NCBI GenBank assembly: GCA_963784415.1 | Contig: CAWARK010000002.1 | Location: 186,001 to 250,000 of the forward strand | DNA from: UBA7672 sp963784415 | Lineage (GTDB): Bacteria; Pseudomonadota; Alphaproteobacteria; Caulobacterales; Hyphomonadaceae | Length of the DNA stretch: 64,000 nt | Direction of reading: 5' to 3' | Notes under the pieces: generated by a model | Database searches by the model: none | Seen by the model: the letters and a program-made list of their open reading frames with translations, nothing else | Told to the model about the DNA's origin: nothing | Part shown: piece after piece, positions 9,054-17,541 of the stretch | Layout of the letters: the number at the start of each line of letters is the position of its first letter | How positions within the stretch are numbered: the first letter of the stretch is position 1 | Translations under genes and position numbers: made by a program

Positions 9054-10592
9054 CTAGTCTTCGGCCGCGGTATGCGTCGCCAGGAATTCCGGCGTGCGCG
9101 GCGTCTGGTGATAGGTCGAGGCCAGGAACAGCTTGAAGCGGCGATTGCGCTTCTTGGTCAGCGGAATGTCGAGATAGCCGATCTCTTCGATGGTCGCGAA
9201 GTCCGAGCGGATCATCGGGCGCATCGCTTCATTGGTGCTGGCGATCAGCATGCGTGCGTCGTCGCCGGGACGAATGCGGCCGGCTTCCTCGGCGTGGCTG
9301 CGCGGCGTGGGGCCGGCGGGCCAGGCGCGGATCGGCGGCATGGCCATGTTACGTCCGTGATAGTCGAGTGCGTGCCATGTCTCGCGGTCGTCGACCAGGA
9401 TAGCGCTGGCGTGGAGTTCTTCGGCCTTGGCGACGAGCTGGCGCGTGGTCTCGCCCCAGCCGCGTACGCCCTTCATGCCCGCGGAAATGCCGGTGGCGTC
9501 CGCGACCCAGGGTGAGACCCAGACAGCGGCGAAGATTGCGCCCATGAGCGTGTTGATCGCCACGCCCGTGATCAGGACGGGACGGACTTTGAGCTTGCCG
9601 AAGGCGCGGTCGATCCATGACGCGAGCAGTACGGCGGCGGCAGGGTAGGCGGCCGCGGCCCAGTTGGCGTGCGCGCGCGAGATGATCTCCTGCACCATGA
9701 TCACGATCAGCGCGGGCAGGATGAAGCACATCAGCCAGAGTTCGCGTGTCGTGGTGGGCTTGTCTTTTCGTCCGGCGAGGAAGCCCAGGCCTGCCAGAAG
9801 GAGGATCAAGGTGAGCGGGCCGAAGACGGCGGCCTGATCCTGCAGATAGACGACGATGCGCGCGGGGTTGAAATCCGCGCTGGCGAGATTGGCGTTGTCC
9901 GCCGTGTGGCTGACAGTCGCGAAATTGTTCGCGGCATTCCAGGCGAGGTTGGGGCCGAGCACGACCAGAGACGCCACGAACACCATCGCGCCGGCAGGCG
10001 AGAGCATTGCCTTCCGCATGTCGCGATCAATGAAGGCAGCCAGCACGGCGCCGGGATAAAGGTAGAGCGCGGCGTACTTGCCAAGCATGGAGAGGCCGAT
10101 GGCGCCGCCGGCGAGGCAGGCGTTGAGCATGGTCGGGCTGTCGCGGAAGCGCCACAGCAGGCAGACCGCGATGGCATAGGTCGGCAGCAGCACCGCGTCG
10201 GTCGAGATGATGGTGGACGACAGCCAGATGCCCGGCATCAGCAGGTAGATCGCCGCGCCCCACGCGCCGATGCGGGCGTCGAACATGCGTTTGCCGAGCA
10301 GGAAGAGGAAGAAAGCGCCGATGCCGTGGAGGAGCGGGGCGGTGAGGCGGATGGCCCAGCCATCGTCGCCGAAGATCGAGGTCGACAGCCAGATCACCCA
10401 GGCGACCAGCGGCGGTTTCGAATAATAGCCAAAATCCAGCGTCTGCGCCCACCGCCAGTACTGCGCCTCGTCCGGCCCGATCTCGAGCGGGGAGGCGACA
10501 ATGATCACCATGCGCAGGGCCACGAACAGAGCGATCATGAGCCCCACGCAGAGCGAGGGACTGCGCCGCCAGAGATTGGAGATCATGTTCAT
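9054..10592 (-). CDS. GT39-family (ArnT/PMT-like) polytopic glycosyltransferase
   Basis: 512-residue inner membrane protein with about ten hydrophobic segments. The N-terminal periplasmic loop motif DEAQYWRWAQTLDFGYYSKPPL (in two parts) is the catalytic signature of the PMT_2 family, which uses polyprenyl-phosphate sugars to glycosylate lipid A, proteins or other envelope acceptors. The C-terminal 150 residues form a soluble periplasmic domain. The donor sugar and acceptor cannot be told from sequence. Convergent with the adaptor gene, 10 bases apart. The start ATG at 10592 is followed two codons later by another ATG. Confidence 0.88.
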   Translation of the reverse strand: MNMISNLWRRSPSLCVGLMIALFVALRMVIIVASPLEIGPDEAQYWRWAQTLDFGYYSKPPLVAWVIWLSTSIFGDDGWAIRLTAPLLHGIGAFFLFLLGKRMFDARIGAWGAAIYLLMPGIWLSSTIISTDAVLLPTYAIAVCLLWRFRDSPTMLNACLAGGAIGLSMLGKYAALYLYPGAVLAAFIDRDMRKAMLSPAGAMVFVASLVVLGPNLAWNAANNFATVSHTADNANLASADFNPARIVVYLQDQAAVFGPLTLILLLAGLGFLAGRKDKPTTTRELWLMCFILPALIVIMVQEIISRAHANWAAAAYPAAAVLLASWIDRAFGKLKVRPVLITGVAINTLMGAIFAAVWVSPWVADATGISAGMKGVRGWGETTRQLVAKAEELHASAILVDDRETWHALDYHGRNMAMPPIRAWPAGPTPRSHAEEAGRIRPGDDARMLIASTNEAMRPMIRSDFATIEEIGYLDIPLTKKRNRRFKLFLASTYHQTPRTPEFLATHTAAED

Positions 10593-10650
10593 GGTCGCGC
10601 GTATCTCCGCCGCCGCATGTCACGGCGCCTGCAGGGGTTCTTTTAGCCTG

Positions 10651-10686
10651 ATTAAAAACAAATGGGCCACCCCGGAGGGTGGCCCA
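10651..10686 (-). terminator. Rho-independent terminator of the TonB receptor gene
   Basis: A perfect 10-bp stem (TGGGCCACCC / GGGTGGCCCA, loop of 4) at 10663-10686 is followed on the minus strand by TTTGTTTTT. It lies 42 bases past the receptor stop codon, with no gene between. Confidence 0.88.
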
Positions 10687-10727
10687 TGGCAGTCCAGATT
10701 GGCAGTCCAGACTTAGAGGTTCGGAAC

Positions 10728-13409
10728 CTAGAACTTGGCGCCGAGGGTCAGCAGGGCCGTACGCGGAGCGGCGATGCCGAACGAGCGCAGCTGGCCGGTG
10801 CGGTTGTTGATCACGTTCGGGTCCGGGTTCACGTCGGCTACCGTCTGGGCGTTCGAACCCGACGAGATGTTCACCGGGTAAATTTCGTCGGTGAGGTTCG
10901 TCAGGTTGAGCTGCAGGTACGTGTCCCGCATGCCGGTGAAGTCGGTCAGGTCCAGGCGGGCGTCGAAGTCGAGCGTCGTGTAGGACGAAACTTTTTCGTC
11001 GTTGACGTCGGTCGTGAAGCGCGGCCCGACATACTTGGCCTGGAGGCCGAAGGAGAGCAGATCGTTCATCTCCCAATCGGCGCGGGCGGTGTACATCCAT
11101 TCCGGCGTTTCGACGACTTGCTTGTCCTTCGTCGGCAGGAGCAGCGGGTAGCGCTGGTTGGCGACGCAGTTAGCGCCGTTGCCGGTGGTCGGCGGAACAG
11201 CCGGGCAGACGAACGTGCCGACGTCCTGGTCTTCCTGCAGGCGGGCGTCCGTGTAGGTCGCCGAACCGTAGAGCGAGAAGGTGTCGGTGACGGTCCAGCC
11301 GAGCGAGCCTTCGAAGCCTTTGGTCTCGACCTTGCCGACGTTGCGGTCGATCGTGAGCAGGAAGGTGTCCGAGGTCGGATCGTTGTCGATCGTCGAGACG
11401 ACGCGGTTGCTGTACTGGTTCAGGTAGACCGCAGCCGAGGCAACGATGTCGTTCGTCGTGAAGCGATAGCCGGCTTCGTAGTTCTTGCTGAGTTCCGGAT
11501 CGACGCTGTTGAAGGTGAGCGGCTGAAGCGTCGTCGCGGTCGCGTTACGGCTGGCGATGTAAAGGTTGTCCGTACGCGGAACGGCGATCTGTTCGGAGTA
11601 GCTTGCGTAGACCTTGCTGTCGCCGAAGGCGTAGCCGGCCGTCAGGTTCGGCAGGATCTTGTCGTAGGTGAACTCTTTTTTGTACGGCGCGATGTACTGG
11701 TTGGCGTCGCCAGCGAACTGGACGTTGCCGTTGGCCAGGGTCGTCGTGACGGCCTGCGTGGTGCAGAGCACGTTCGTCGAACCGTTCTGCGAGTAGCAGT
11801 ACTGGTTCAGTTCACGTTTGAACTGCGGCGCGCGGGCGCCGATCGCGATGGTCAGCGAGTCGTCGAGGAACGAGCCGAAATAGTCGACCGAGACCTGGTT
11901 CAGGATGGCGAGCGAGAAACGGTCGCGCGAACGGTAGAAGGAGCCGTCGAGGCCGGTAACGCGGAGGGCGGGATCGCCCCAGGTTTCCTTGCCGGCGTAG
12001 ACTTCACGCGGCAGCGAATTCGTGCCGAGGTCGATCGCTTCGCCGGTCTGGCGGTGGCGACCGTAGTCGTTGGTGTAGGACACGCGGAGCTGGTTGTCGT
12101 CGTTCACTTTCCAGATCAGCGAGGCCAGCACGCCGTAACGGCGGGTGTTGGTGTTTGACGGCGTGTAGAGAGCAACCGTGTCGCAGCTGTCGCCGTCGCC
12201 GTTGAGGTCAACGCCGCCGTTGAGGTTAGCGCCGGCAAGGCAGGCGCCCGCGTTGTTGGCGTTGTTCTGGTCGAGACGGTTGTCGCGCTCGAAGATCGTG
12301 CCGGTGTAACCGCCGCCGTTCGCCATCACGTACTGGAAGGACGGATCGACGGTCAGGGTCAGGTAGTCCGTGAGGTCAAAGCTCGAGTTGATACGGATGT
12401 TGGCGGTGTCCGACGGGTTGATCCGGATGCCGTAGAAGTTGGTGCAGCTCGTGTTCGCCAGGGTCGTGCCGTCGTAGCGGGTGGCGGTCGATCCGGTGTT
12501 TTCGTTCTGGGCAGTACCGTTGACGGCAGTCGGCGGCGTGCAGGCCTGGTCGTTCTCGGGGAACGGTCCGCGGCGATCGATCACGGTCTTGCCGTTGACG
12601 TCTTTCACTAAGGTCGCGAAGTTGTTGTAAAACGCGTTGCGGTTCTTGTTGTAGTGCGCCGCGATCGAGATGAAGTCGTTGCCGTGCAGCGGCTGGTAGA
12701 TCTTCGCGTTGTACTGATCTTTCTCGAGTTTGCCCGGACCCTTGAACTTGTCGTAGCCGGTCGTCGAGCCGGTGATATAGGCCTTCGTGCCCCACGGGCC
12801 GATCTCGCCCGAGTCGAGGCGGACGAACAGGCGGCCGTAGTTGAAGTCGCCGGCCGAGGCGACAACCTGGGCGCCCATCGTGTCGTCGGGGTTGGCCGAA
12901 ACGTAGTTGATGATGCCGCCGATGGCAGCCGCCGTCGGGCTGTCGACGTCGGTCGTGCCCTGGTTCACCGAGGCGCTGGTGATCAGTTCCGGATCAAGCT
13001 GCTGGTTGGTGAAGGTGGCGTAGTTGCCGGTGTCGTTCAGCGGAACGCCATCGAAGGCGAGACCGACGCGGTTGCCGTCGAAACCACGCAGGCGGATGTT
13101 GCCGCCCGAGTTGCCGTACGGGTCGGCGTTGGTGAAGTTGATGCCGGGAACGATGTTCAGCGACTGGAGAACGGTCTGACCCGGGTTCTGACGCTCGATC
13201 AGTTCGGAATCGATGGTCGAACGGGTCTTGTCGATTTCCTGCGCGATGGCGGGGCCAGCGGCCGGCGGGCCGGCATTGCCCGTCACGATGACGACGTCAC
13301 GCGATTCGGCGGCGCGCGTGCCGGTCGATTGTGCGGTGGCGGTGGCGCCGGCGAATGCGTTTCCAATCAACGCCGTCGTCGCCAAGAAGGCGAGCTTCTT
13401 CGAATGCAT
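10728..13409 (-). CDS. TonB-dependent outer membrane receptor
   Basis: 893-residue receptor. Signal peptide MHSKKLAFLATTALIGNAFA with a following ATATAQ cleavage region, then a plug (VLQSLNIVPGINFTNADP, NIRLRGFDGNRVGLAFDGVPLN, and AAIGGIINYVSANP) and a long barrel ending TALLTLGAKF. The protein contains paired cysteines in extracellular-loop regions (CLAGANLNGGVDLNGDGDSC, whose DLNGDGDS resembles a calcium loop), unusual for small-siderophore receptors. An upstream ATG at 13427 would add six residues, but the ATG at 13409 has AGGGG at 7 bases and gives a cleaner signal peptide. A strong terminator follows and an inverted repeat lies upstream. Ligand unknown. Confidence 0.92.
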   Translation of the reverse strand: MHSKKLAFLATTALIGNAFAGATATAQSTGTRAAESRDVVIVTGNAGPPAAGPAIAQEIDKTRSTIDSELIERQNPGQTVLQSLNIVPGINFTNADPYGNSGGNIRLRGFDGNRVGLAFDGVPLNDTGNYATFTNQQLDPELITSASVNQGTTDVDSPTAAAIGGIINYVSANPDDTMGAQVVASAGDFNYGRLFVRLDSGEIGPWGTKAYITGSTTGYDKFKGPGKLEKDQYNAKIYQPLHGNDFISIAAHYNKNRNAFYNNFATLVKDVNGKTVIDRRGPFPENDQACTPPTAVNGTAQNENTGSTATRYDGTTLANTSCTNFYGIRINPSDTANIRINSSFDLTDYLTLTVDPSFQYVMANGGGYTGTIFERDNRLDQNNANNAGACLAGANLNGGVDLNGDGDSCDTVALYTPSNTNTRRYGVLASLIWKVNDDNQLRVSYTNDYGRHRQTGEAIDLGTNSLPREVYAGKETWGDPALRVTGLDGSFYRSRDRFSLAILNQVSVDYFGSFLDDSLTIAIGARAPQFKRELNQYCYSQNGSTNVLCTTQAVTTTLANGNVQFAGDANQYIAPYKKEFTYDKILPNLTAGYAFGDSKVYASYSEQIAVPRTDNLYIASRNATATTLQPLTFNSVDPELSKNYEAGYRFTTNDIVASAAVYLNQYSNRVVSTIDNDPTSDTFLLTIDRNVGKVETKGFEGSLGWTVTDTFSLYGSATYTDARLQEDQDVGTFVCPAVPPTTGNGANCVANQRYPLLLPTKDKQVVETPEWMYTARADWEMNDLLSFGLQAKYVGPRFTTDVNDEKVSSYTTLDFDARLDLTDFTGMRDTYLQLNLTNLTDEIYPVNISSGSNAQTVADVNPDPNVINNRTGQLRSFGIAAPRTALLTLGAKF

Positions 13410-13726
13410 GTTGAGACCCCTGATCATCCAGCTGTTTACGTCGACGCTTCAGCGCCCCCGCGAAGTGCAGTGCAACATCATGCACTTCATGGACGCGGCT
13501 CATAAGGTCTGTTCGAGACGGATTGGTGACGTTGGCGCCGGTTCGCCACGATGTGTATCGCCAAAGACACGATTGTGCCTTGAGATCGACCAGACGGTCG
13601 CGGGGGTGCGTCAGGCCGCCGCTACGGGGTGACGTTACGTGGGCTGTGTGTGGTTTGTGGATAAATTGCCCCTCGCAAAAGCATCGCGATATTGTGCCGC
13701 AGCGTACACATGGTAGAGCCGCGCAA
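13410..13726. other. Divergent promoter region between TonB receptor and aguA
   Basis: About 315 bases without a convincing gene. It must hold the promoters of both neighbouring genes. The only strong feature seen is the inverted repeat at 13462-13488. The open frames that cross the region in both directions are poor in recognisable sequence and overlap real genes. Confidence 0.6.
13462..13488. promoter_or_regulatory. Inverted repeat upstream of TonB receptor gene
   Basis: GAAGTGCA, 11 bases, TGCACTTC: a perfect 8-bp inverted repeat 53-79 bases upstream of the receptor start codon. Half-site spacing of 19 bases centre to centre, about two helical turns, suits a dimeric repressor or activator. 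No regulator gene is adjacent. Confidence 0.4.
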
Positions 13727-14740
13727 ATGAGCGACACGATCCTGCATCCTCCCGCCGAATGGGCGCCTCACAGCGCGATCTGGACGGCGTGGCCGGCCGA
13801 CGAGGAGCTGTGGCTCGACGATCTTGGCCCCGCGCAGGCCGAAGTGGCCGCGATGGTGCGTCTGCTGGCGGCGGATGGTCCGGGTGGACGCAGGGGCGAC
13901 CGCATGAAAGTGCTGGTCAACGGTCCGACGGCGATGCTGTCCGCGGAAAAACTGATCGGCGAGCACGCCGAGCTTATCGATGCTCGCTATGGCGACATCT
14001 GGCTGCGCGATACCGGGCCGGTTTTCTATTCGAAGAATCGCTGCGCGCTTTTCACCTTCAACGGGTGGGGCGGGAAGTATGTGCTCGACCATGACGACAC
14101 GGTCGGCGCTTTCGTGGCGATAAATGCGCAGGCGGATGCGACGCGCTGGGACCGGGTGCTGGAAGGTGGCGCGGTCGATTGCGACGGGGAAGGCACGATC
14201 CTCACCACGAAAGAGTGCCTGCTGAACCCGAATCGCAATCCGCTGATGACGCCGGACCAGATTCGCGGGCTGCTGGGCGATGCGCTTGGCGGGCGGGCGG
14301 TGATCTGGATCGAGCGCGGCCTGATCAACGATCACACCGACGGGCATGTCGACAATATCGCGCGCTTCGTCGCGCCGGGCGTGGTGGTGTGCCAGGCGCC
14401 GGCGGATGCGGGCGATCCGCATGCCGAGCGACTGGATGAGATCGCGAACTTCCTGAAGCTGCAGCGCGACGCGCGCGGGCGGATGCTGCAGGTGGTGCGT
14501 ATCCCGTCGCCCGGCCGGGTCGAGGACGAGGATGGCGAGGTCGTGCCGGCCAGCCACATGAACTTCATAATCGGCAACGCCACGGTTGTCGTGCCGACCT
14601 ATGGCACGGCGACGGCGCAGGCCGCGGTAGATGCCCTGAAGCCCTATTTTCCGGGGCGGAATGTTGTGGGATCGCCGTCGAACCACATATTGACGGGCGG
14701 CGGCTCTTTCCACTGCATCACGCAGCAGCAGCCGGAATAA
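13727..14740 (+). CDS. aguA: Agmatine deiminase
   Basis: Hydrolyses agmatine to N-carbamoylputrescine and ammonia. The 337-residue protein shows the guanidino-modifying fold signatures: WPADEELW near the N-terminus, YGDIWLRDTGPVF (substrate Asp), LEGGAVDCDGEG, GLINDHTDGHVDNIARF (catalytic His), and the nucleophile cysteine in GGGSFHCITQQ at the C-terminus. The open frame extends 68 codons upstream, but the ATG at 13727 matches the family start. The next gene, ten bases on, encodes the following step, so the two form a putrescine-synthesis operon. No arginine decarboxylase is in the window. Confidence 0.95.
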   Translation: MSDTILHPPAEWAPHSAIWTAWPADEELWLDDLGPAQAEVAAMVRLLAADGPGGRRGDRMKVLVNGPTAMLSAEKLIGEHAELIDARYGDIWLRDTGPVFYSKNRCALFTFNGWGGKYVLDHDDTVGAFVAINAQADATRWDRVLEGGAVDCDGEGTILTTKECLLNPNRNPLMTPDQIRGLLGDALGGRAVIWIERGLINDHTDGHVDNIARFVAPGVVVCQAPADAGDPHAERLDEIANFLKLQRDARGRMLQVVRIPSPGRVEDEDGEVVPASHMNFIIGNATVVVPTYGTATAQAAVDALKPYFPGRNVVGSPSNHILTGGGSFHCITQQQPE

Positions 14741-14750
14741 GGAGACAGCC

Positions 14751-15614
14751 ATGTCCCGCAAGATCACGCTGGCGGTTCTGCAGTCGGCGCTGACGGACGA
14801 CGCCGCGACGAACATCAAGCGCGTAAGCGAGCTGGTGCACGCGGCTGCGGCCAAGGGCGCGGACGTTATCCTGCCGTCCGAGCTGTTCGAGGGGCATTAC
14901 TTCTGCACGTCACAGGAGGAATCCAACTTTGCGCGTGCCCATGCGTGGCGTGAGAGCCCCTCTGTCATCGCGATGGCGAAGCTGGCCAAGGAACTCGGCG
15001 TCGTAATCCCGGTTTCGATCTTCGAGAAGGCAGGACCGGCGTACTTCAATACGGTCGTGATGATCGACGCGGATGGATCGCTGATGGGCATCTACCGCAA
15101 GTCGCACATTCCAGACGGGCCGGGCTATCAGGAAAAGTACTACTTCCGTCCGGGCGATACCGGCTTCCGCGTGTGGGACACGCAGAAGGGCCGCATCGGC
15201 GTCGGGATCTGCTGGGACCAGTGGTATCCGGAAACTGCGCGCGCCATGGCGCTGATGGGCGCGGACGTGCTGCTGTATCCGACGGCGATTGGATCGGAGC
15301 CGCATGACGACAGCTTGGACACTGCCGCGCGCTGGCGCCGGGCAATGCTGGGCCATGCTGTGTCCAACGTCACGCCGGTGGCGGCGGCCAATCGCGTGGG
15401 CAACGAAAACGGCCAGGAATTCTACGGCACGTCGTTTATCTCGGATCACACGGGCGAAATCCTTGGCGACCTTGATCGCAAGGAAGAGGGCGTCGTGGTG
15501 GCGACCATCGACATGGGTGTCGTGGATCGCGCGCGCGCCGCGTGGGGCTTCTTCCGTGACCGGCGGACGGATCTCTATGGGCCGTTGGTCGGCTCGCTGA
15601 GCGAGAAGGGCTGA
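14751..15614 (+). CDS. aguB: N-carbamoylputrescine amidase
   Basis: Nitrilase-superfamily enzyme converting N-carbamoylputrescine to putrescine, CO2 and ammonia. The 287 residues contain the Glu-Lys-Cys triad in context: LPSELFEGHYFC (Glu), GIYRKSHIPDGPGYQEKYYF (Lys) and GVGICWDQWYPETAR (Cys). Length and the TSFISDHTGEIL segment fit AguB. A good ribosome-binding site (AAGGAGA) precedes the ATG. It follows aguA by 10 bases and precedes murI by 6, so the three are probably one transcript. Confidence 0.95.
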   Translation: MSRKITLAVLQSALTDDAATNIKRVSELVHAAAAKGADVILPSELFEGHYFCTSQEESNFARAHAWRESPSVIAMAKLAKELGVVIPVSIFEKAGPAYFNTVVMIDADGSLMGIYRKSHIPDGPGYQEKYYFRPGDTGFRVWDTQKGRIGVGICWDQWYPETARAMALMGADVLLYPTAIGSEPHDDSLDTAARWRRAMLGHAVSNVTPVAAANRVGNENGQEFYGTSFISDHTGEILGDLDRKEEGVVVATIDMGVVDRARAAWGFFRDRRTDLYGPLVGSLSEKG

Positions 15615-15620
15615 CGTCGG

Positions 15621-16409
15621 ATGACCCGCGCGCTGGTCTTCGACTCGGGCGTGGGTGGGCTCACCATTGCGGACGCGTTGCGCAAGGCGGCTCCGGAGTG
15701 GGTGGTCGACTATGCGGCGGATAGCGGGTTCTTTCCTTACGGTGTGAAGTCGGATGAGGAATTGCGCGCGCGGCTGCCGTCGCTGTGCGCGACGCTCGTC
15801 GATGTTGCGAAGCCCGACGTGCTGGTGATCGCGTGCAACACGGCGTCGACGCTGTCGCTCGATGATATCCGCGCCAAAGTGAGCGTGCCGGTGGTAGGCA
15901 CCGTGCCGGCGATCAAGCCTGCGGCCCAGCAGACGCGGACGGGTGTGATCGGAATACTGGCGACGCCGGGGACCGTGCGGCGGGCCTATCTCGACGATCT
16001 CGAACGGCAGTTCGCGGCGGGCAAGATCGTGATCCGGCGCGGGTCTGCGGGATTGGTCGATATCGCCGAGCGCGCGGTGCGCGGGCAGGCGATCGACCAG
16101 GAGCAGGTGGCGTACGCGGTGAAGCCGATGTTCGATCCGCCGGACGGGCCGCGTATCGATATCGTCGTGCTGGCGTGCACGCACTTCCCGCTCATCCGCG
16201 AGGCGATTGCTGCGGCGTGTCCCCCTGGCGTCAAGCTGATCGACACGGGAGAAGCCGTGGCCCGACAGGCGATCCGTGTTGCGCCACAGACTGCGCGGCC
16301 AACTTCTGATGCGATTGCCTATGTCACGGGCGGGGCGGCCAACAAGGCGGCGATGACGCCGGCCTTCGCGCGATTTGGCTATGAGACAATCGAGATCATT
16401 GACGTCTAG
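15621..16409 (+). CDS. murI: Glutamate racemase
   Basis: Cofactor-independent racemase supplying D-glutamate for peptidoglycan. The 262 residues carry both catalytic cysteines in family context: VIACNTAST (about residue 74) and VLACTHFPLI (about residue 184), plus the N-terminal FDSGVGGLTI substrate loop and PYG motif. The gene is six bases downstream of aguB in the same direction, an uncommon pairing of polyamine and cell wall genes. Confidence 0.95.
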   Translation: MTRALVFDSGVGGLTIADALRKAAPEWVVDYAADSGFFPYGVKSDEELRARLPSLCATLVDVAKPDVLVIACNTASTLSLDDIRAKVSVPVVGTVPAIKPAAQQTRTGVIGILATPGTVRRAYLDDLERQFAAGKIVIRRGSAGLVDIAERAVRGQAIDQEQVAYAVKPMFDPPDGPRIDIVVLACTHFPLIREAIAAACPPGVKLIDTGEAVARQAIRVAPQTARPTSDAIAYVTGGAANKAAMTPAFARFGYETIEIIDV

Positions 16410-16434
16410 CGCGTGGCGGGCGCTCTAATCCGCG

Positions 16435-17541
16435 ATGACTGACGCACACGCCGAACCCAAGCTCATCAATCTTGCTCTGCAAGGGGGAGGCTCGCACGGC
16501 GCATTCTCGTGGGGCGTGCTCGACCGGCTGCTGGAAGATCCACGCGTCGAGATTGAGGCCATCACCGGCGCGTCAGCGGGCGCGATGAATGCGGTCGCGC
16601 TGGCGGCAGGTTTCGCTGATGGCGACAGGGATGAGGCGCGGGCGTCGCTGCGGCGCTTCTGGACGGGTGTCCTCGACGACGCGCGCGCGAGCCCGCTGCA
16701 ACGCTCGCCGCTCGAGATGCTTCTCGGCAGCTGGGGTATGGATACCTCGCCCGCCTACGTGATGTTCGATCTCGTTACGCGCATCGCGAGCCCCTATGAT
16801 TTCAATCCGTTCAATCTCAACCCGTTGCGCGATCTCGTCGTCAAGCTGATCGACTTCGATCGCGTGCGGAAGTCGAAGGTCAAGGTGTTCATCTCCGCGA
16901 CCAATGTTGAAACGGGCCGGGCGCATATCTGGGACAAGAAGGATCTCACCGCTGATCATGTGATGGCGTCGGCCTGCCTGCCATGGTTGTTCAAGGCGGT
17001 GGAGATTGAAGGCGTGCCTTACTGGGATGGCGGCTTCACGGGCAATCCTGCCTTGTGGCCGTTGTTCGAGCACTGCGCCTCGGATGATGTGGTGCTTGTC
17101 CAGATCAACCCCATCAAGCGGCCCGGCGCGCCGACGTCCGCGCGCGATATCATCAACCGGGTGAACGAGATCACGTTCAACGCATCGCTGCTGCATGACC
17201 TGCGCGCGATGGATTTTGTGTCGCGCCTGATCGAGGCGGGACGGCTGGAGGGCACGGGCTATCGCCACATGCTGATGCACGCGATTGCGGACGAGAAATC
17301 TCTCAACGAACTTGGCGCGTCGTCGAAATTCAACGTCGAGCCCGACTTCATCGACATGCTGTTCCAGAAGGGGCGCGAGGCGGCCGAGAACTGGCTGCAT
17401 ACCAGCTTCCGGCATGTCGGGACAAAATCGACGGTCGATCTGCGGCGACTGTTCCAGGGCGAGGATGACTCGCTCGATGGCGGGCAGCTGAAGCCGCCGA
17501 GACGGAAGCCGCCGAGACGGAAGCCGAAGACGGCGAAGTAG
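16435..17541 (+). CDS. Patatin-like phospholipase
   Basis: 368-residue patatin-family hydrolase with a Ser-Asp dyad. Oxyanion motif GGGSHGAF (about residue 17), nucleophile elbow GASAG in ITGASAGAMNA, and catalytic Asp in the DGG motif of YWDGGFTGNPAL. Expected to cleave acyl chains from phospholipids. There is no signal peptide. The last residues form a very basic Pro/Arg/Lys tail, PPRRKPPRRKPKTAK, encoded by a tandem DNA repeat; it could bind acidic membrane lipids (inference). Its stop codon abuts the stop of the convergent folC gene with no gap. Confidence 0.9.
   Translation: MTDAHAEPKLINLALQGGGSHGAFSWGVLDRLLEDPRVEIEAITGASAGAMNAVALAAGFADGDRDEARASLRRFWTGVLDDARASPLQRSPLEMLLGSWGMDTSPAYVMFDLVTRIASPYDFNPFNLNPLRDLVVKLIDFDRVRKSKVKVFISATNVETGRAHIWDKKDLTADHVMASACLPWLFKAVEIEGVPYWDGGFTGNPALWPLFEHCASDDVVLVQINPIKRPGAPTSARDIINRVNEITFNASLLHDLRAMDFVSRLIEAGRLEGTGYRHMLMHAIADEKSLNELGASSKFNVEPDFIDMLFQKGREAAENWLHTSFRHVGTKSTVDLRRLFQGEDDSLDGGQLKPPRRKPPRRKPKTAK
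17491..17533 (+). repeat. 15-bp tandem repeat encoding the basic tail of the patatin
   Basis: AAGCCGCCGAGACGG occurs twice head to tail (17491-17505, 17506-17520), followed by a shortened third copy. Each full copy encodes KPPRR, so slippage would change tail length without a frameshift. Confidence 0.8.

Noticed and set aside
10662..12158. 498-codon open frame antisense to the second TonB receptor
   Set aside because: Begins in the receptor's terminator and reads as low-complexity Arg/Val/Asp sequence; no ribosome-binding site.
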